Notes: generated by a model not told the origin, from the letters alone. 7,764 nucleotides of DNA from UBA4661 sp002405405 (GCA_036847245.1 DAIUAL010000156.1:1-7764), one strand, 5' to 3'; positions 1-5,880 are shown, numbered from the stretch's first letter. Translations and numbers: made by a program.

Positions 1-77
1 TCGTTGAGTGCAGCTATCAATGCTGGAATAAGTCGATGTTTTTCTTCTTCCATTGCTCGTTGTTTTTTTGATGCTTT
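1..77 (-). CDS. scpB: Continuation of ScpB after the in-frame stop, partial at the window edge
   Basis: Reading the minus strand on from the TAA at 80-78 in the same frame gives an open stretch to the window edge. It contains a basic segment (KASKKQRA) and then HRLIPALIAALN. The latter looks like the amphipathic helix that follows the first helix-turn-helix in ScpB, where relatives have IxxLIxxLNxEY-type sequence. No frameshift is needed to join the halves, only replacement or reading of the TAA. An ATG at 53-51 could restart translation, but I see no Shine-Dalgarno sequence before it, and such a product would lack the first part of the winged helix. The rest of the gene is outside the window. 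Confidence 0.55.
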
Positions 78-374
78 TTAGGATAAAGAATCGGTTGATG
101 TTTGCTGTGGAAGAGATACTTGTGCTTTTATCTCTTCGCTTGATTGTTCACTGGATTGCTCGTGCGATTGCTCTGCTGTTTGCTCAGGATTATTGGCGTC
201 GGTTGAAGATGGTTCATCGGTGCTGTCAGCATCTTCGGCGGATACTAAGAGACCATAGAGTGTCTTGATGGAAAGAGCTTCTTCCGAAGCAAAAATTAAT
301 GCTTCCAGTGCACTACGCTGTGCAGAGCGATCTAACTGCAAAAACGATGGTTCAAATAAATCGATGTTACTCAT
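78..374 (-). CDS. scpB: Segregation and condensation protein B (ScpB), N-terminal part ending at an in-frame stop
   Basis: ScpB binds ScpA and, with SMC, forms the bacterial condensin that compacts and separates chromosomes. Residues about 20-44 (ALEALIFASEEALSIKTLYG) match the first helix-turn-helix of the ScpB N-terminal winged-helix domain. From about residue 47 the protein becomes a low-complexity Ser/Gln/Glu/Asp-rich stretch (for example EQSHEQSSEQSSEE), which is not typical of ScpB. It then meets TAA (plus-strand 78-80). ScpB proteins are usually near 180-200 residues, so 98 is far too short. The same reading frame continues after the TAA with ScpB-like sequence (see next entry). The gene lies 66 bp downstream of scpA on the same strand, the classical order, so identity is well supported. 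The start ATG (374-372) has no Shine-Dalgarno sequence but follows a T/C-rich leader. Whether the stop is a true mutation, a sequence error or is read through cannot be decided here. Confidence 0.8.
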   Translation of the reverse strand: MSNIDLFEPSFLQLDRSAQRSALEALIFASEEALSIKTLYGLLVSAEDADSTDEPSSTDANNPEQTAEQSHEQSSEQSSEEIKAQVSLPQQTSTDSLS

Positions 375-440
375 AAGTGTGTCGAAAATTCAAAGAGAAA
401 GAAAAAAGAAGTTTGTCTTGCTGAAACACATCCTATTATC

Positions 441-1247
441 CTATTGTTGATAAATCAAAATATCACCAAAAAGATCATCTTGTCGTACTCCTACGGAACG
501 ACTACGAATGAGTTCTAACAAAGCAAGAAAGGATACTACTAAAACAATTTTTTCTCTGCTTTCGAAGATGTCAGCAAAATATACTTGCTGTCGATATCGA
601 ACAGCAGTAAGAATAAATTCTACTTGTTCTTCGACTGTTACGCTGATCTGCAAAATTTGATGAGCACGAGGTTCTTTTTTTGCTTTTTCTAATGCCTTTT
701 TAAAAGCTGAGAGCAAATCAAAAAGCGTAACATTCTTCAACATTTCTTCGCCGCTTTCTTCCGCTTTAATATCTGCTTCAAAAAACTTGCGGTAATAGGC
801 ATAGCGTTGTTCGTCATACAAAACAGAAAATTTCTCTGACATTTCTTTGTAACGCTTATACTCAAGCAGGCGTTGTACTAACTCATTACGTGGGTCGTCT
901 TCTTCGGTCTCACCTTCCGGTTTTTCTTCTTTGGGAAGAAGCATTTTTGCTTTGATTTGTACCAGCATCGAAGCCATGACCAGGAATTCACCTGCAAGCT
1001 CTAAATCAAGTAATTCCATCAGACGGATGTAGTCTAAAAATTCTATAGTAATAGTTGCGATGGGAATATCGTAGATGTCCAGTTCGTCACGTTTAATAAA
1101 AAAAAGAAGCAAATCGAGAGGTCCCTCGAAATTGGGCAAAGAAATACTGTAGGTGTTGTGGTATTTCCGAAAATTTACTCCCACTGCCGAAGCATTGAGT
1201 GAGGGTGTCCCAAAAGGAGATTGGACAGAAGAAGTCTCAGTTGTCAT
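441..1247 (-). CDS. scpA: Segregation and condensation protein A (ScpA, kleisin)
   Basis: ScpA is the kleisin that bridges the SMC heads and recruits ScpB, forming the condensin that organises the chromosome in the cytoplasm. The 268-residue protein has the full family layout. The N-terminal SMC-binding helical domain has FEGPLDLLLFFIKRDEL at 40-56, DIYDIPI at 57-63 and ELAGEFLVMASMLVQIKAKM at 83-102. An acidic linker (EEKPEGETEEDDPR, about 107-120) comes next, then the LLEYKRYKE helix, and a C-terminal winged helix ends in VSFLALLELIRSR and DDLFGDILI. Residues 1-28 form a Ser/Thr/Asn-rich N-terminal extension ahead of the usual family start. The ATG at 1247 is the only plausible start, since the next Met falls inside the domain. 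The gene ends in TAG and scpB follows after 66 bp, so the two are probably one operon transcribed away from rlmB. No Shine-Dalgarno sequence is visible. Confidence 0.95.
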   Translation of the reverse strand: MTTETSSVQSPFGTPSLNASAVGVNFRKYHNTYSISLPNFEGPLDLLLFFIKRDELDIYDIPIATITIEFLDYIRLMELLDLELAGEFLVMASMLVQIKAKMLLPKEEKPEGETEEDDPRNELVQRLLEYKRYKEMSEKFSVLYDEQRYAYYRKFFEADIKAEESGEEMLKNVTLFDLLSAFKKALEKAKKEPRAHQILQISVTVEEQVEFILTAVRYRQQVYFADIFESREKIVLVVSFLALLELIRSRSVGVRQDDLFGDILIYQQ

Positions 1248-1506
1248 GTTGAAATACGTAAATTGGATATGAAAGCATTGTCAGGCAAAAACTGCAACCG
1301 CACACATGGCTCACAAAGACTGTTTTGCGGGGGGGCAAAAATACAAAAGTTCGCTTGCCCATCGTGCAGAGAGCAATCTATGACGCAATTGCATTTGAAC
1401 TTGCACAAAACATTGTTTGGCAAATAGTATGCCACATGAGGTTGTCTTGTGTAGACTCGATGCTCATTTGCTTGTTTTTTTGAGGATTCTTCTTTTTTGT
1501 ATCTCT
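1248..1506. other. Divergent intergenic region between scpA and rlmB
   Basis: This 259-bp region must hold promoters for both divergent genes. On the plus strand, TTGCAC (1401-1406) and TAGTAT (1425-1430) are 18 bp apart and loosely resemble -35/-10 boxes for rlmB, each a poor match. On the minus strand, TATTTTTG (complement of 1336-1343) matches the Bacteroidota -7 consensus TAnnTTTG upstream of scpA, but I find no -33 element at the usual distance. A run of seven G (1329-1335) lies between TTTTGC (1323-1328) and GCAAAA (1335-1340), a small inverted repeat. GGGCAA (1333-1338) can pair instead with TTGCCC (1355-1360). Short open frames here show no protein-like features. The promoter assignments are weak. 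Confidence 0.4.
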
Positions 1507-2325
1507 ATGCATATTTACGGTAAACATGCAGTTCGCGAAGCACTGACTGCACTCACACAACCTCCGAACAAAGGAGCTTCAACTTCTCGGCATCACTCGG
1601 AGGGATCCGGTGCTCTTGTGCCACGTATTGAAAAAATTCATATTGCTTTTACAGCCGATGGTGATGTTGTTGAGCAAATTCGATCCCTAGCGCGCAAGGC
1701 AAATATTCCTTGTGGTACAATGGACAAACGCAAATTTGCCGACTTAGAAAAGTCGCTTGGTTTGCCGCAATTCAAGTCGCAAGGTGTTATTGCCATGACA
1801 TCAAACGTAAAACTGCGCATTGTTAGTGAACTGATCGAAGAATGTTATGCAGATTCCGAAACACCATTGGTATTAGTACTTGATGGTATTACAGATCCAC
1901 ACAATTTGGGGGCAATTATTCGTACAGCAGAATGTGTTGGTGTGCATGGTATTGTTTTGCCGGAACGCAATTCTGCGCCGCTGACGGCAACTGTTCACAA
2001 AACATCGGTTGGTGCAGTGGAGCATGTTCGCATTGCAAAATCAAGTACTGCATCACAAGCTCTCAAAGATTTGAAACAAGCGGGCTTTCGAGTGATTGGC
2101 ACCGATGATACTACAGATGCTGTATATACCGATGCCCATCTGTATGATGATGCCGTGGCGATTGTTATCGGTAGTGAAGGCGAAGGTATGGCAAAACCGG
2201 TGCGCGATCTGTGCGATACTATTATTAAAATCCCACTGCAAGGTGCGGTGTCTTCTTTGAATGCCTCCGTTGCCGCAGGTGTTGTGCTGTTTGAAATTGT
2301 ACGACAACGCCAGGCATTATCCTAG
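1507..2325 (+). CDS. rlmB: 23S rRNA (guanosine-2'-O)-methyltransferase RlmB (SpoU/TrmH family)
   Basis: RlmB-type enzymes use S-adenosylmethionine to methylate the 2'-OH of a conserved guanosine in the peptidyltransferase loop of 23S rRNA (G2251 in E. coli). From ATG 1507 the protein has 272 residues. MHIYGKHAVREAL (1-12 region) is the standard start of the RNA-binding N-terminal domain, with FKSQGVIAM at its end (about 89-97). The three SPOUT knot motifs are all present: DPHNLGAIIRTAE (130-142, with the conserved Asn and Arg), IGSEGEG (221-227) and IPLQGAVSSLNASVA (242-256). A frame open from 1417 would add 30 hydrophobic residues, which is only a translated pyrimidine-rich leader. A Ser/Gly/His-rich insertion of about 20 residues (about 18-39) makes it longer than the 243-residue E. 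coli protein. The closely related TrmH-type tRNA enzymes are the alternative, but the N-terminal domain favours RlmB. The last codons and the stop are duplicated in tandem just downstream. Confidence 0.9.
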   Translation: MHIYGKHAVREALTALTQPPNKGASTSRHHSEGSGALVPRIEKIHIAFTADGDVVEQIRSLARKANIPCGTMDKRKFADLEKSLGLPQFKSQGVIAMTSNVKLRIVSELIEECYADSETPLVLVLDGITDPHNLGAIIRTAECVGVHGIVLPERNSAPLTATVHKTSVGAVEHVRIAKSSTASQALKDLKQAGFRVIGTDDTTDAVYTDAHLYDDAVAIVIGSEGEGMAKPVRDLCDTIIKIPLQGAVSSLNASVAAGVVLFEIVRQRQALS

Positions 2326-2348
2326 TAACGCCAGGCATTATCCTAGTA
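2306..2348. repeat. Perfect 21-bp tandem duplication at the end of rlmB
   Basis: The 21 bases at 2307-2327 are repeated exactly at 2328-2348, and the identity extends one base further left (2306 = 2327). The unit covers the last codons of rlmB and its TAG stop. Because 21 is a multiple of three, the second copy is in the same frame. The gene therefore ends TAG, TAA, and then a second copy of the final codons and TAG. The exactness suggests a recent slippage duplication. The second copy lies immediately upstream of a TATAAT box for the next gene. Confidence 0.95.
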
Positions 2349-2353
2349 TAGTG

Positions 2354-2359
2354 TATAAT
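2354..2359 (+). promoter_or_regulatory. Possible -10 box upstream of the FAH-family gene
   Basis: TATAAT is a perfect match to the bacterial sigma-70 -10 hexamer, 38 bp before the chosen ATG (2398). There is no recognisable -35 hexamer at 16-18 bp; that position falls in the second copy of the 21-bp repeat. In an AT-rich intergenic stretch this could be chance, and the gene could also be read through from rlmB. Confidence 0.3.
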
Positions 2360-2397
2360 TTTTTATCGTGACTTTCTCAATTTTTCTGGTTTCTCGT

Positions 2398-3069
2398 ATG
2401 CACACTCATTACACTTTGCTTGATGGTACCACAATGCCGATTGGTACGATGTATTGCATCGGAAAAAACTATGCCGCTCACGCTCGCGAAATGGGTGGTG
2501 AAGTTCCGACATCGCCCATGGTCTTTTTGAAGCCGCCTGCGGCATATTTACCGAATGGAAGCACACTCAGTTTGCCGGCATTTTCGCAGAATGTTCACCA
2601 CGAAGTTGAGCTGGTTGTTCTCATCGGTAAAGACTGTGCTGATATTCAGCTGAATGATGTTCCTACCGTGATCGCAGGATATGCTGTTGGCTTAGATATT
2701 ACACTACGTGATATTCAAGCGCAAGCAAAACAAAAAGGCGAACCATGGGCTATTGCCAAAGGATTTCGTGGTTCTGCACCAATTTCTTCGTTTGTTTCTG
2801 CTGATGGTAAAACAATACCTGATTTTGAACTATTTCTTACTGTCAATGGTGCTATGCGTCAACAGGGTTTGACGACTCACATGGAACGCTCCGTAGCAGA
2901 ATTAGTTGCCTATCTTTCTTCTGTTTTCACTCTTCGAGCAGGCGATGTTGTTTTTACAGGAACACCTGAAGGTGTGAGTGCTATTCAGTTCGGCGATACT
3001 TTGCACGCTGAACTTCGTTCACAGGATGGGGGAGCGGTAGTAACAGAAATCGATATTACAGTCGCCTAA
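2398..3069 (+). CDS. Fumarylacetoacetate hydrolase (FAH) family protein, YcgM/FAHD1-like
   Basis: FAH-family enzymes of this short type (FAHD1, YcgM) are Mg2+-dependent and cleave C-C bonds in acylpyruvates or decarboxylate oxaloacetate-like substrates in the cytosol. The exact substrate cannot be read from the sequence. The 223-residue protein is a single FAH domain of normal length. CIGKNYAAHAREMG (20-33) holds the His28/Glu31 pair that corresponds to the FAHD1 catalytic dyad. Glu69 and Glu71 in HHEVELVVLIG, with Asp100 in VGLDITLRD, match the three metal ligands, and Lys121 in AKGFRGSAP matches the active-site lysine. The usual KxFD is KGFR here. FTGTPEGVSAIQFGD near the end is the family C-terminal signature. 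ATG 2398 is preferred over an in-frame GTG at 2368, because the extra 10 residues only translate a T-rich leader. The gene starts 72 bp after rlmB; a hairpin follows it. Confidence 0.9.
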   Translation: MHTHYTLLDGTTMPIGTMYCIGKNYAAHAREMGGEVPTSPMVFLKPPAAYLPNGSTLSLPAFSQNVHHEVELVVLIGKDCADIQLNDVPTVIAGYAVGLDITLRDIQAQAKQKGEPWAIAKGFRGSAPISSFVSADGKTIPDFELFLTVNGAMRQQGLTTHMERSVAELVAYLSSVFTLRAGDVVFTGTPEGVSAIQFGDTLHAELRSQDGGAVVTEIDITVA

Positions 3070-3115
3070 AGGTATTGTTGTTTTTATTATCGTAATTGTA
3101 ATTGTTGTTACCGAT

Positions 3116-3148
3116 ATATGCTGTCATGGTGATGCTATGACAGCATAT
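3116..3148 (+). terminator. Hairpin after the FAH-family gene, probable terminator
   Basis: ATATGCTGTCAT (3116-3127) and ATGACAGCATAT (3137-3148) form a perfect 12-bp stem around a 9-base loop, 46 bp after the FAH stop codon. The sequence that follows is T-rich (TTTCATTTTCTTTTTATT) but has no uninterrupted T-run directly at the stem. It may be an imperfect Rho-independent terminator. A palindromic operator for the next gene is the alternative, as the stem ends 31 bp before that gene's ATG. Confidence 0.55.
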
Positions 3149-3179
3149 TGCTTCATGTTTCATTTTCTTTTTATTGCAA

Positions 3180-3629
3180 ATGATTTGCAGTTGTTGTGTA
3201 TATTTGAGATATGTTCGTTTGATAATCGTCCTCGTATGGTTTGGTGCTTTTGATCTTATGGGTATGTCCATAGTCGAGCATTCGTATGATGGTACGGCAA
3301 TATCTGATAGCATGGCAGTGAATACCGATGCGATGACCTGCAAAAAACAACTGCATCATGCCGTTGATTCAGTACAGCATCTGCTTATTTCTTTAGAAGC
3401 AACATCGCGCAGGGATAGTGCAACGATCATCTTGCTTGCCAATTACTGCCATAGATTGTCAGCCCAAGCATTACAGTGTCATTATCATACTGTTGCCATG
3501 TTTTTCGTGAGTGTAGCGAATAATGCTCTTTCTTTGCAGCGATCACGCAATATTCTCTTGTTTCGTATGGCTATCAGTGATATGCGTGTCGTGTTACGCG
3601 ATATAAAGCGACGTTTATATGAAGATTAA
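3180..3629 (+). CDS. Small hypothetical protein with an N-terminal hydrophobic segment
   Basis: I do not recognise this protein. From ATG 3180 it has 149 residues. The first 30 contain three cysteines (MICSCCVYL) and a hydrophobic run (about RLIIVLVWFGAFDLMGM) that could be a signal anchor or single membrane segment. A polar stretch follows, and then about 95 residues rich in Leu, Ala, His and Arg that look alpha-helical, ending in a basic tail (DIKRRLYED). ATG 3180 sits just after a T/C-rich leader, as in neighbouring genes. An in-frame TTG at 3174 and ATGs at 3258 and 3264 are alternatives; the last two would remove the hydrophobic segment and give a 121-123 residue soluble protein. Its stop lies 47 bp before the COG0523 GTPase start with no terminator between, so the two are probably co-transcribed. 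The absence of a known domain lowers confidence, but the frame is long and consistent. Confidence 0.6.
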   Translation: MICSCCVYLRYVRLIIVLVWFGAFDLMGMSIVEHSYDGTAISDSMAVNTDAMTCKKQLHHAVDSVQHLLISLEATSRRDSATIILLANYCHRLSAQALQCHYHTVAMFFVSVANNALSLQRSRNILLFRMAISDMRVVLRDIKRRLYED

Positions 3630-3676
3630 GCATTGTGATATTTCTCATATTTCTCTTTCATTTTTTATATTTCTTT

Positions 3677-4726
3677 ATGCCAGTTCAACAGCATCCGGTA
3701 CCGATTACTGTCTTGTGTGGTTTTCTTGGTGCCGGCAAAACAACATTACTTAATCACATTCTAGGCAATACATCAGGCAAAAAAATCGCCGTGATTATCA
3801 ACGAGTTCGGTGAAATTAATATTGATGCAAAGCTTGTTAAGCATACAACTGAAAAAACAATCGAATTATCTAATGGTTGTATTTGCTGTACTCTTCGTGG
3901 AGATTTGATTGAGGCAGTAGATGATATTCTTCGATCGCATGATATCGATGGCATTGTCATTGAATCAACAGGTATCGGTGAACCATTACCGATTGTACAA
4001 GCATTTTATACACCACCTGAACTTCTTGATTTACAGCCGGACTTGCCAAAGCTTACCGGGCGTGTAACTGTTGATGCAGTTATTACGGTTATTGATGCCG
4101 CAAACTTTTTTGACATTTATCAACGTGCTGGTACACTGCCTGAAGATGCCTCGCAACGAGGCTTTGGGCAGTTACTGAGCGATCAAATCGAAAGTGCCGA
4201 TATCATTGTCGTGAATAAATGCGAAGCTGCTGATGAAGCGACCCTCAATAAACTTGAGGAGTTTTTAGATATGACGTGCCCACGTGCTAAAATGCTTTTT
4301 ACCTCTTTTGGGGATGTTCCTTTAGATGAGGTACTTGATACCAAGCTCTTTAATATGAGTGTCATGGAGCAATCGCCGGCATGGATATATGAACTCACGA
4401 AGGAGCATACTCCGGAAAGTGAAGAGTATGGTATTTCTGCTTTTGTGTATAAAAATAAACACCGTTTTGATGAAGCGAAACTCGTAACAATATTAGAAAA
4501 AGGATTGCCTAAAAATATCTTACGTTCAAAAGGATGGATTGCCTTAGATAAGACGGATGATGCTTTCTTGTGGAATCAAGCCGGTAAAATTTTGTCATTT
4601 ACGGTGTTTGGGCAGTGGACTAATCCCTCTACTGCGCAAAATGAAATTGTATTTATCGGAACTGATCTGAATCAGCAAGCAATTGAAGCATTGCTTGCTC
4701 CCGCTATCGTATCTAGCGAATATTGA
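3677..4726 (+). CDS. COG0523/CobW-family GTPase (putative metallochaperone)
   Basis: Members of this G3E GTPase family use GTP hydrolysis to insert or deliver metals, most often zinc (YeiR, YjiA, ZigA, ZNG1), or cobalt in CobW. The 349-residue protein has Walker A GFLGAGKTTLL (15-25), the family hallmark CxCC as CICC (68-71) within NGCICCTLRGDL, the Walker B/switch region ESTGIGEP (96-103) and base-recognition NKCE (179-182; NKxD is more common). YGISAFVYKNKHRFDE, from residue 251, begins the CobW C-terminal domain with ILRSKGWIAL. The His-rich linker seen in many zinc chaperones is missing. An in-frame GTG at 3635 would add only a translated T-rich leader, so ATG 3677 was chosen. No Zur-type palindrome or cobalamin riboswitch is visible upstream, and no cobalamin genes are nearby, so the metal remains undetermined. 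A strong hairpin terminator follows. Confidence 0.9.
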   Translation: MPVQQHPVPITVLCGFLGAGKTTLLNHILGNTSGKKIAVIINEFGEINIDAKLVKHTTEKTIELSNGCICCTLRGDLIEAVDDILRSHDIDGIVIESTGIGEPLPIVQAFYTPPELLDLQPDLPKLTGRVTVDAVITVIDAANFFDIYQRAGTLPEDASQRGFGQLLSDQIESADIIVVNKCEAADEATLNKLEEFLDMTCPRAKMLFTSFGDVPLDEVLDTKLFNMSVMEQSPAWIYELTKEHTPESEEYGISAFVYKNKHRFDEAKLVTILEKGLPKNILRSKGWIALDKTDDAFLWNQAGKILSFTVFGQWTNPSTAQNEIVFIGTDLNQQAIEALLAPAIVSSEY

Positions 4727-4755
4727 GGTTGCCAAGAAGATAGCGATACACCCGG

Positions 4756-4786
4756 AAAGTCTCTTGTAGGCAACAGGAGACTTTTT
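4756..4786 (+). terminator. Rho-independent terminator after the COG0523 GTPase gene
   Basis: AAAGTCTCTTGT (4756-4767) pairs with ACAGGAGACTTT (4773-4784) as a 12-bp stem with one G-U pair and a 5-base loop (AGGCA). The run of T that begins in the stem continues to 4786 (five T). It begins 30 bp after the TGA stop and separates this unit from mtgA. Confidence 0.85.
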
Positions 4787-4798
4787 GCGTATAAAAAT

Positions 4799-4810
4799 CT
4801 CTATCTTGCA
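4799..4810 (+). promoter_or_regulatory. 12-mer CTCTATCTTGCA upstream of mtgA, possible promoter element
   Basis: This exact 12-mer occurs again at 5690-5701 upstream of the esterase gene. The core TATCTTGC resembles the Bacteroidota -7 element TAnnTTTG, one T short. It lies just after the preceding terminator and 73 bp before the mtgA ATG, a sensible place for a promoter. I find no convincing -33 TTG at about 20 bp upstream here. Function is inferred from position and repetition only. Confidence 0.3.
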
Positions 4811-4883
4811 CAATGATGTCCATTGCATGCTATAAAAGTATGTTGTGTTGCTTGTGTTTCGTCATCCTTGAAATTTTTGCGGT

Positions 4884-5567
4884 ATGGTCAAACGTATTCT
4901 GCTTTTCTTTCTCAAATTTATTTTGGGTGCATGGGTCGCTTCGATTCTTATCGTTGTTGTCTATCGTTTTGTCCCTGTACCGATAACACCCCTGATGTTA
5001 ATTCGAATTGCAGAAGGTGCATTACAAGGTCGATGGGTTGGTATTGATAAGGATTGGGTCAGTTATGATGAAATTTCGCCGAATGTTTTTCGTGCTGTAA
5101 TGTCAGGCGAGGATGGCAAGTTTCTTCGTCATGGTGGGATTGACTGGGAGGCAGTCGAAAAGGCTCGCAAGCGCAATGAACAAGCCAAAGGTAAGAAAGT
5201 ATATGGAGCAAGTACGATTACCATGCAAACAGCAAAGAATGCGTTTTTGATACCCGTTCGGAGCTATATCCGCAAAGCATTAGAGGCATACTTTACATAC
5301 ATGATCGAATTTGTATGGGGCAAAAAAAGAATCTTAGAAGTGTATGTCAATATCATTGAAATGGGAGATGGCATTTATGGTGTCGAAGCGGCATCACGAG
5401 CATATTTCGGAAAATCGGCAAAGAATCTCTCGCCCCAAGAAGCGGCTTTAATCGCTGCTGTTTTACCAAATCCCCGTCGATGGTCGCCGGCAAAACCAAC
5501 AGGATATATTCAAAAGCGAGCAAGTTTTATTCAGGGGCGTATGGCAGGAATGCCATTGCCGAAATAA
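4884..5567 (+). CDS. mtgA: Monofunctional biosynthetic peptidoglycan glycosyltransferase (GT51)
   Basis: MtgA polymerises glycan strands from lipid II at the outer face of the inner membrane and has no transpeptidase domain. The 227-residue length fits the family. Residues about 5-30 form an N-terminal membrane anchor (ILLFFLKFILGAWVASILIV). The GT51 motifs follow in order: SGEDGKFLRHGGID (74-87) with catalytic Glu76, GASTITMQTAKNAFL (108-122), RKALEAYFTYMIE (130-142), KKRILEVYVNIIEMGDGIYG (147-166) with Glu159 matching the second conserved acidic residue, and AASRAYFGKSA. LSPQEAALIAAVLPNPRRWSP closes the domain. TITMQ in place of TISQQ is a variant also seen in Bacteroidota-type enzymes. The ATG at 4884 gives the anchor directly and follows a T-rich leader without a Shine-Dalgarno sequence. 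The gene appears to stand alone, with a terminator upstream. Confidence 0.95.
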   Translation: MVKRILLFFLKFILGAWVASILIVVVYRFVPVPITPLMLIRIAEGALQGRWVGIDKDWVSYDEISPNVFRAVMSGEDGKFLRHGGIDWEAVEKARKRNEQAKGKKVYGASTITMQTAKNAFLIPVRSYIRKALEAYFTYMIEFVWGKKRILEVYVNIIEMGDGIYGVEAASRAYFGKSAKNLSPQEAALIAAVLPNPRRWSPAKPTGYIQKRASFIQGRMAGMPLPK

Positions 5568-5880
5568 AGATTGCTGTTGATGATGAGAAAAGTTGTTGCC
5601 GATAAAAATAGTGTGCAAAAGCTACACATTTGCAATAACAAGAAATAATGTGATGAGTATTTATTTCGCTTGCTTTCTGCCAAATACTCCTCTATCTTGC
5701 AGGCATTCGGCTATATTCTTACACATTTTGCTAGTGCAATAATGCCGAAGTCTTACATGTGCAATCATACGTCAGCCTTGTGCAATCAAAAACATTAAGC
5801 CAAACAAATTCAGCCTACAAACATCAAGCCTTGTGCTTTTTACAGTTTTATCTACTCATTTTCACCAAATAGAGAAGCGT
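5568..5880. other. 313-bp intergenic region between mtgA and the esterase gene
   Basis: No convincing gene is seen here. Weak inverted repeats are TGCAAA/TTTGCA (5614-5619/5629-5634), GAAATAA/TTATTTC (5642-5648/5661-5667) and TTCGGC/GCCGAA (5705-5710/5743-5748), the last enclosing a smaller TTGC/GCAA hairpin. None has a T-run that would make a clear terminator for mtgA. AGCCTTGTGC occurs at 5774-5783 and 5827-5836, and GCAATCA at 5761-5767 and 5782-5788. The candidate promoter 12-mer lies at 5690-5701. If it is used, the esterase transcript has a leader of roughly 170 bases, which could hold a regulatory structure, but no known riboswitch class is recognisable. Confidence 0.4.
5690..5701 (+). 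promoter_or_regulatory. 12-mer CTCTATCTTGCA upstream of the esterase gene, possible promoter element
   Basis: This is an exact copy of the 12-mer upstream of mtgA (4799-4810). Here a TTG at 5670-5672 stands 20 bp before TATCTTGC, which is the spacing expected between -33 and -7 elements of Bacteroidota-type promoters. The ATG is 179 bp downstream, so the untranslated leader would be long. Assignment is by resemblance only. Confidence 0.35.

Noticed and set aside
53..268. Plus-strand 71-residue frame with hydrophobic composition
   Set aside because: It is the complement of the ScpB low-complexity stretch. Its hydrophobicity is what antisense of Ser/Gln/Glu codons gives.
1417..1506. N-terminal extension of RlmB that looks like a membrane segment
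   Set aside because: It is the in-frame translation of a T/C-rich leader. The family start (MHIYGKHAV) is at 1507.
4823..5047. Plus-strand frame of 74 residues with many cysteines overlapping the start of mtgA
   Set aside because: It overlaps the mtgA membrane anchor and catalytic region in another frame and matches no known family.
5614..5748. Possible structured RNA or riboswitch upstream of the esterase gene
   Set aside because: Only short (6-7 bp) AT-rich or widely spaced stems are present, and no known riboswitch core is recognisable.
5761..5836. Repeated GCAATCA and AGCCTTGTGC motifs as an operator or iteron array
   Set aside because: Copies are only two each, short and irregularly spaced, which is compatible with chance.
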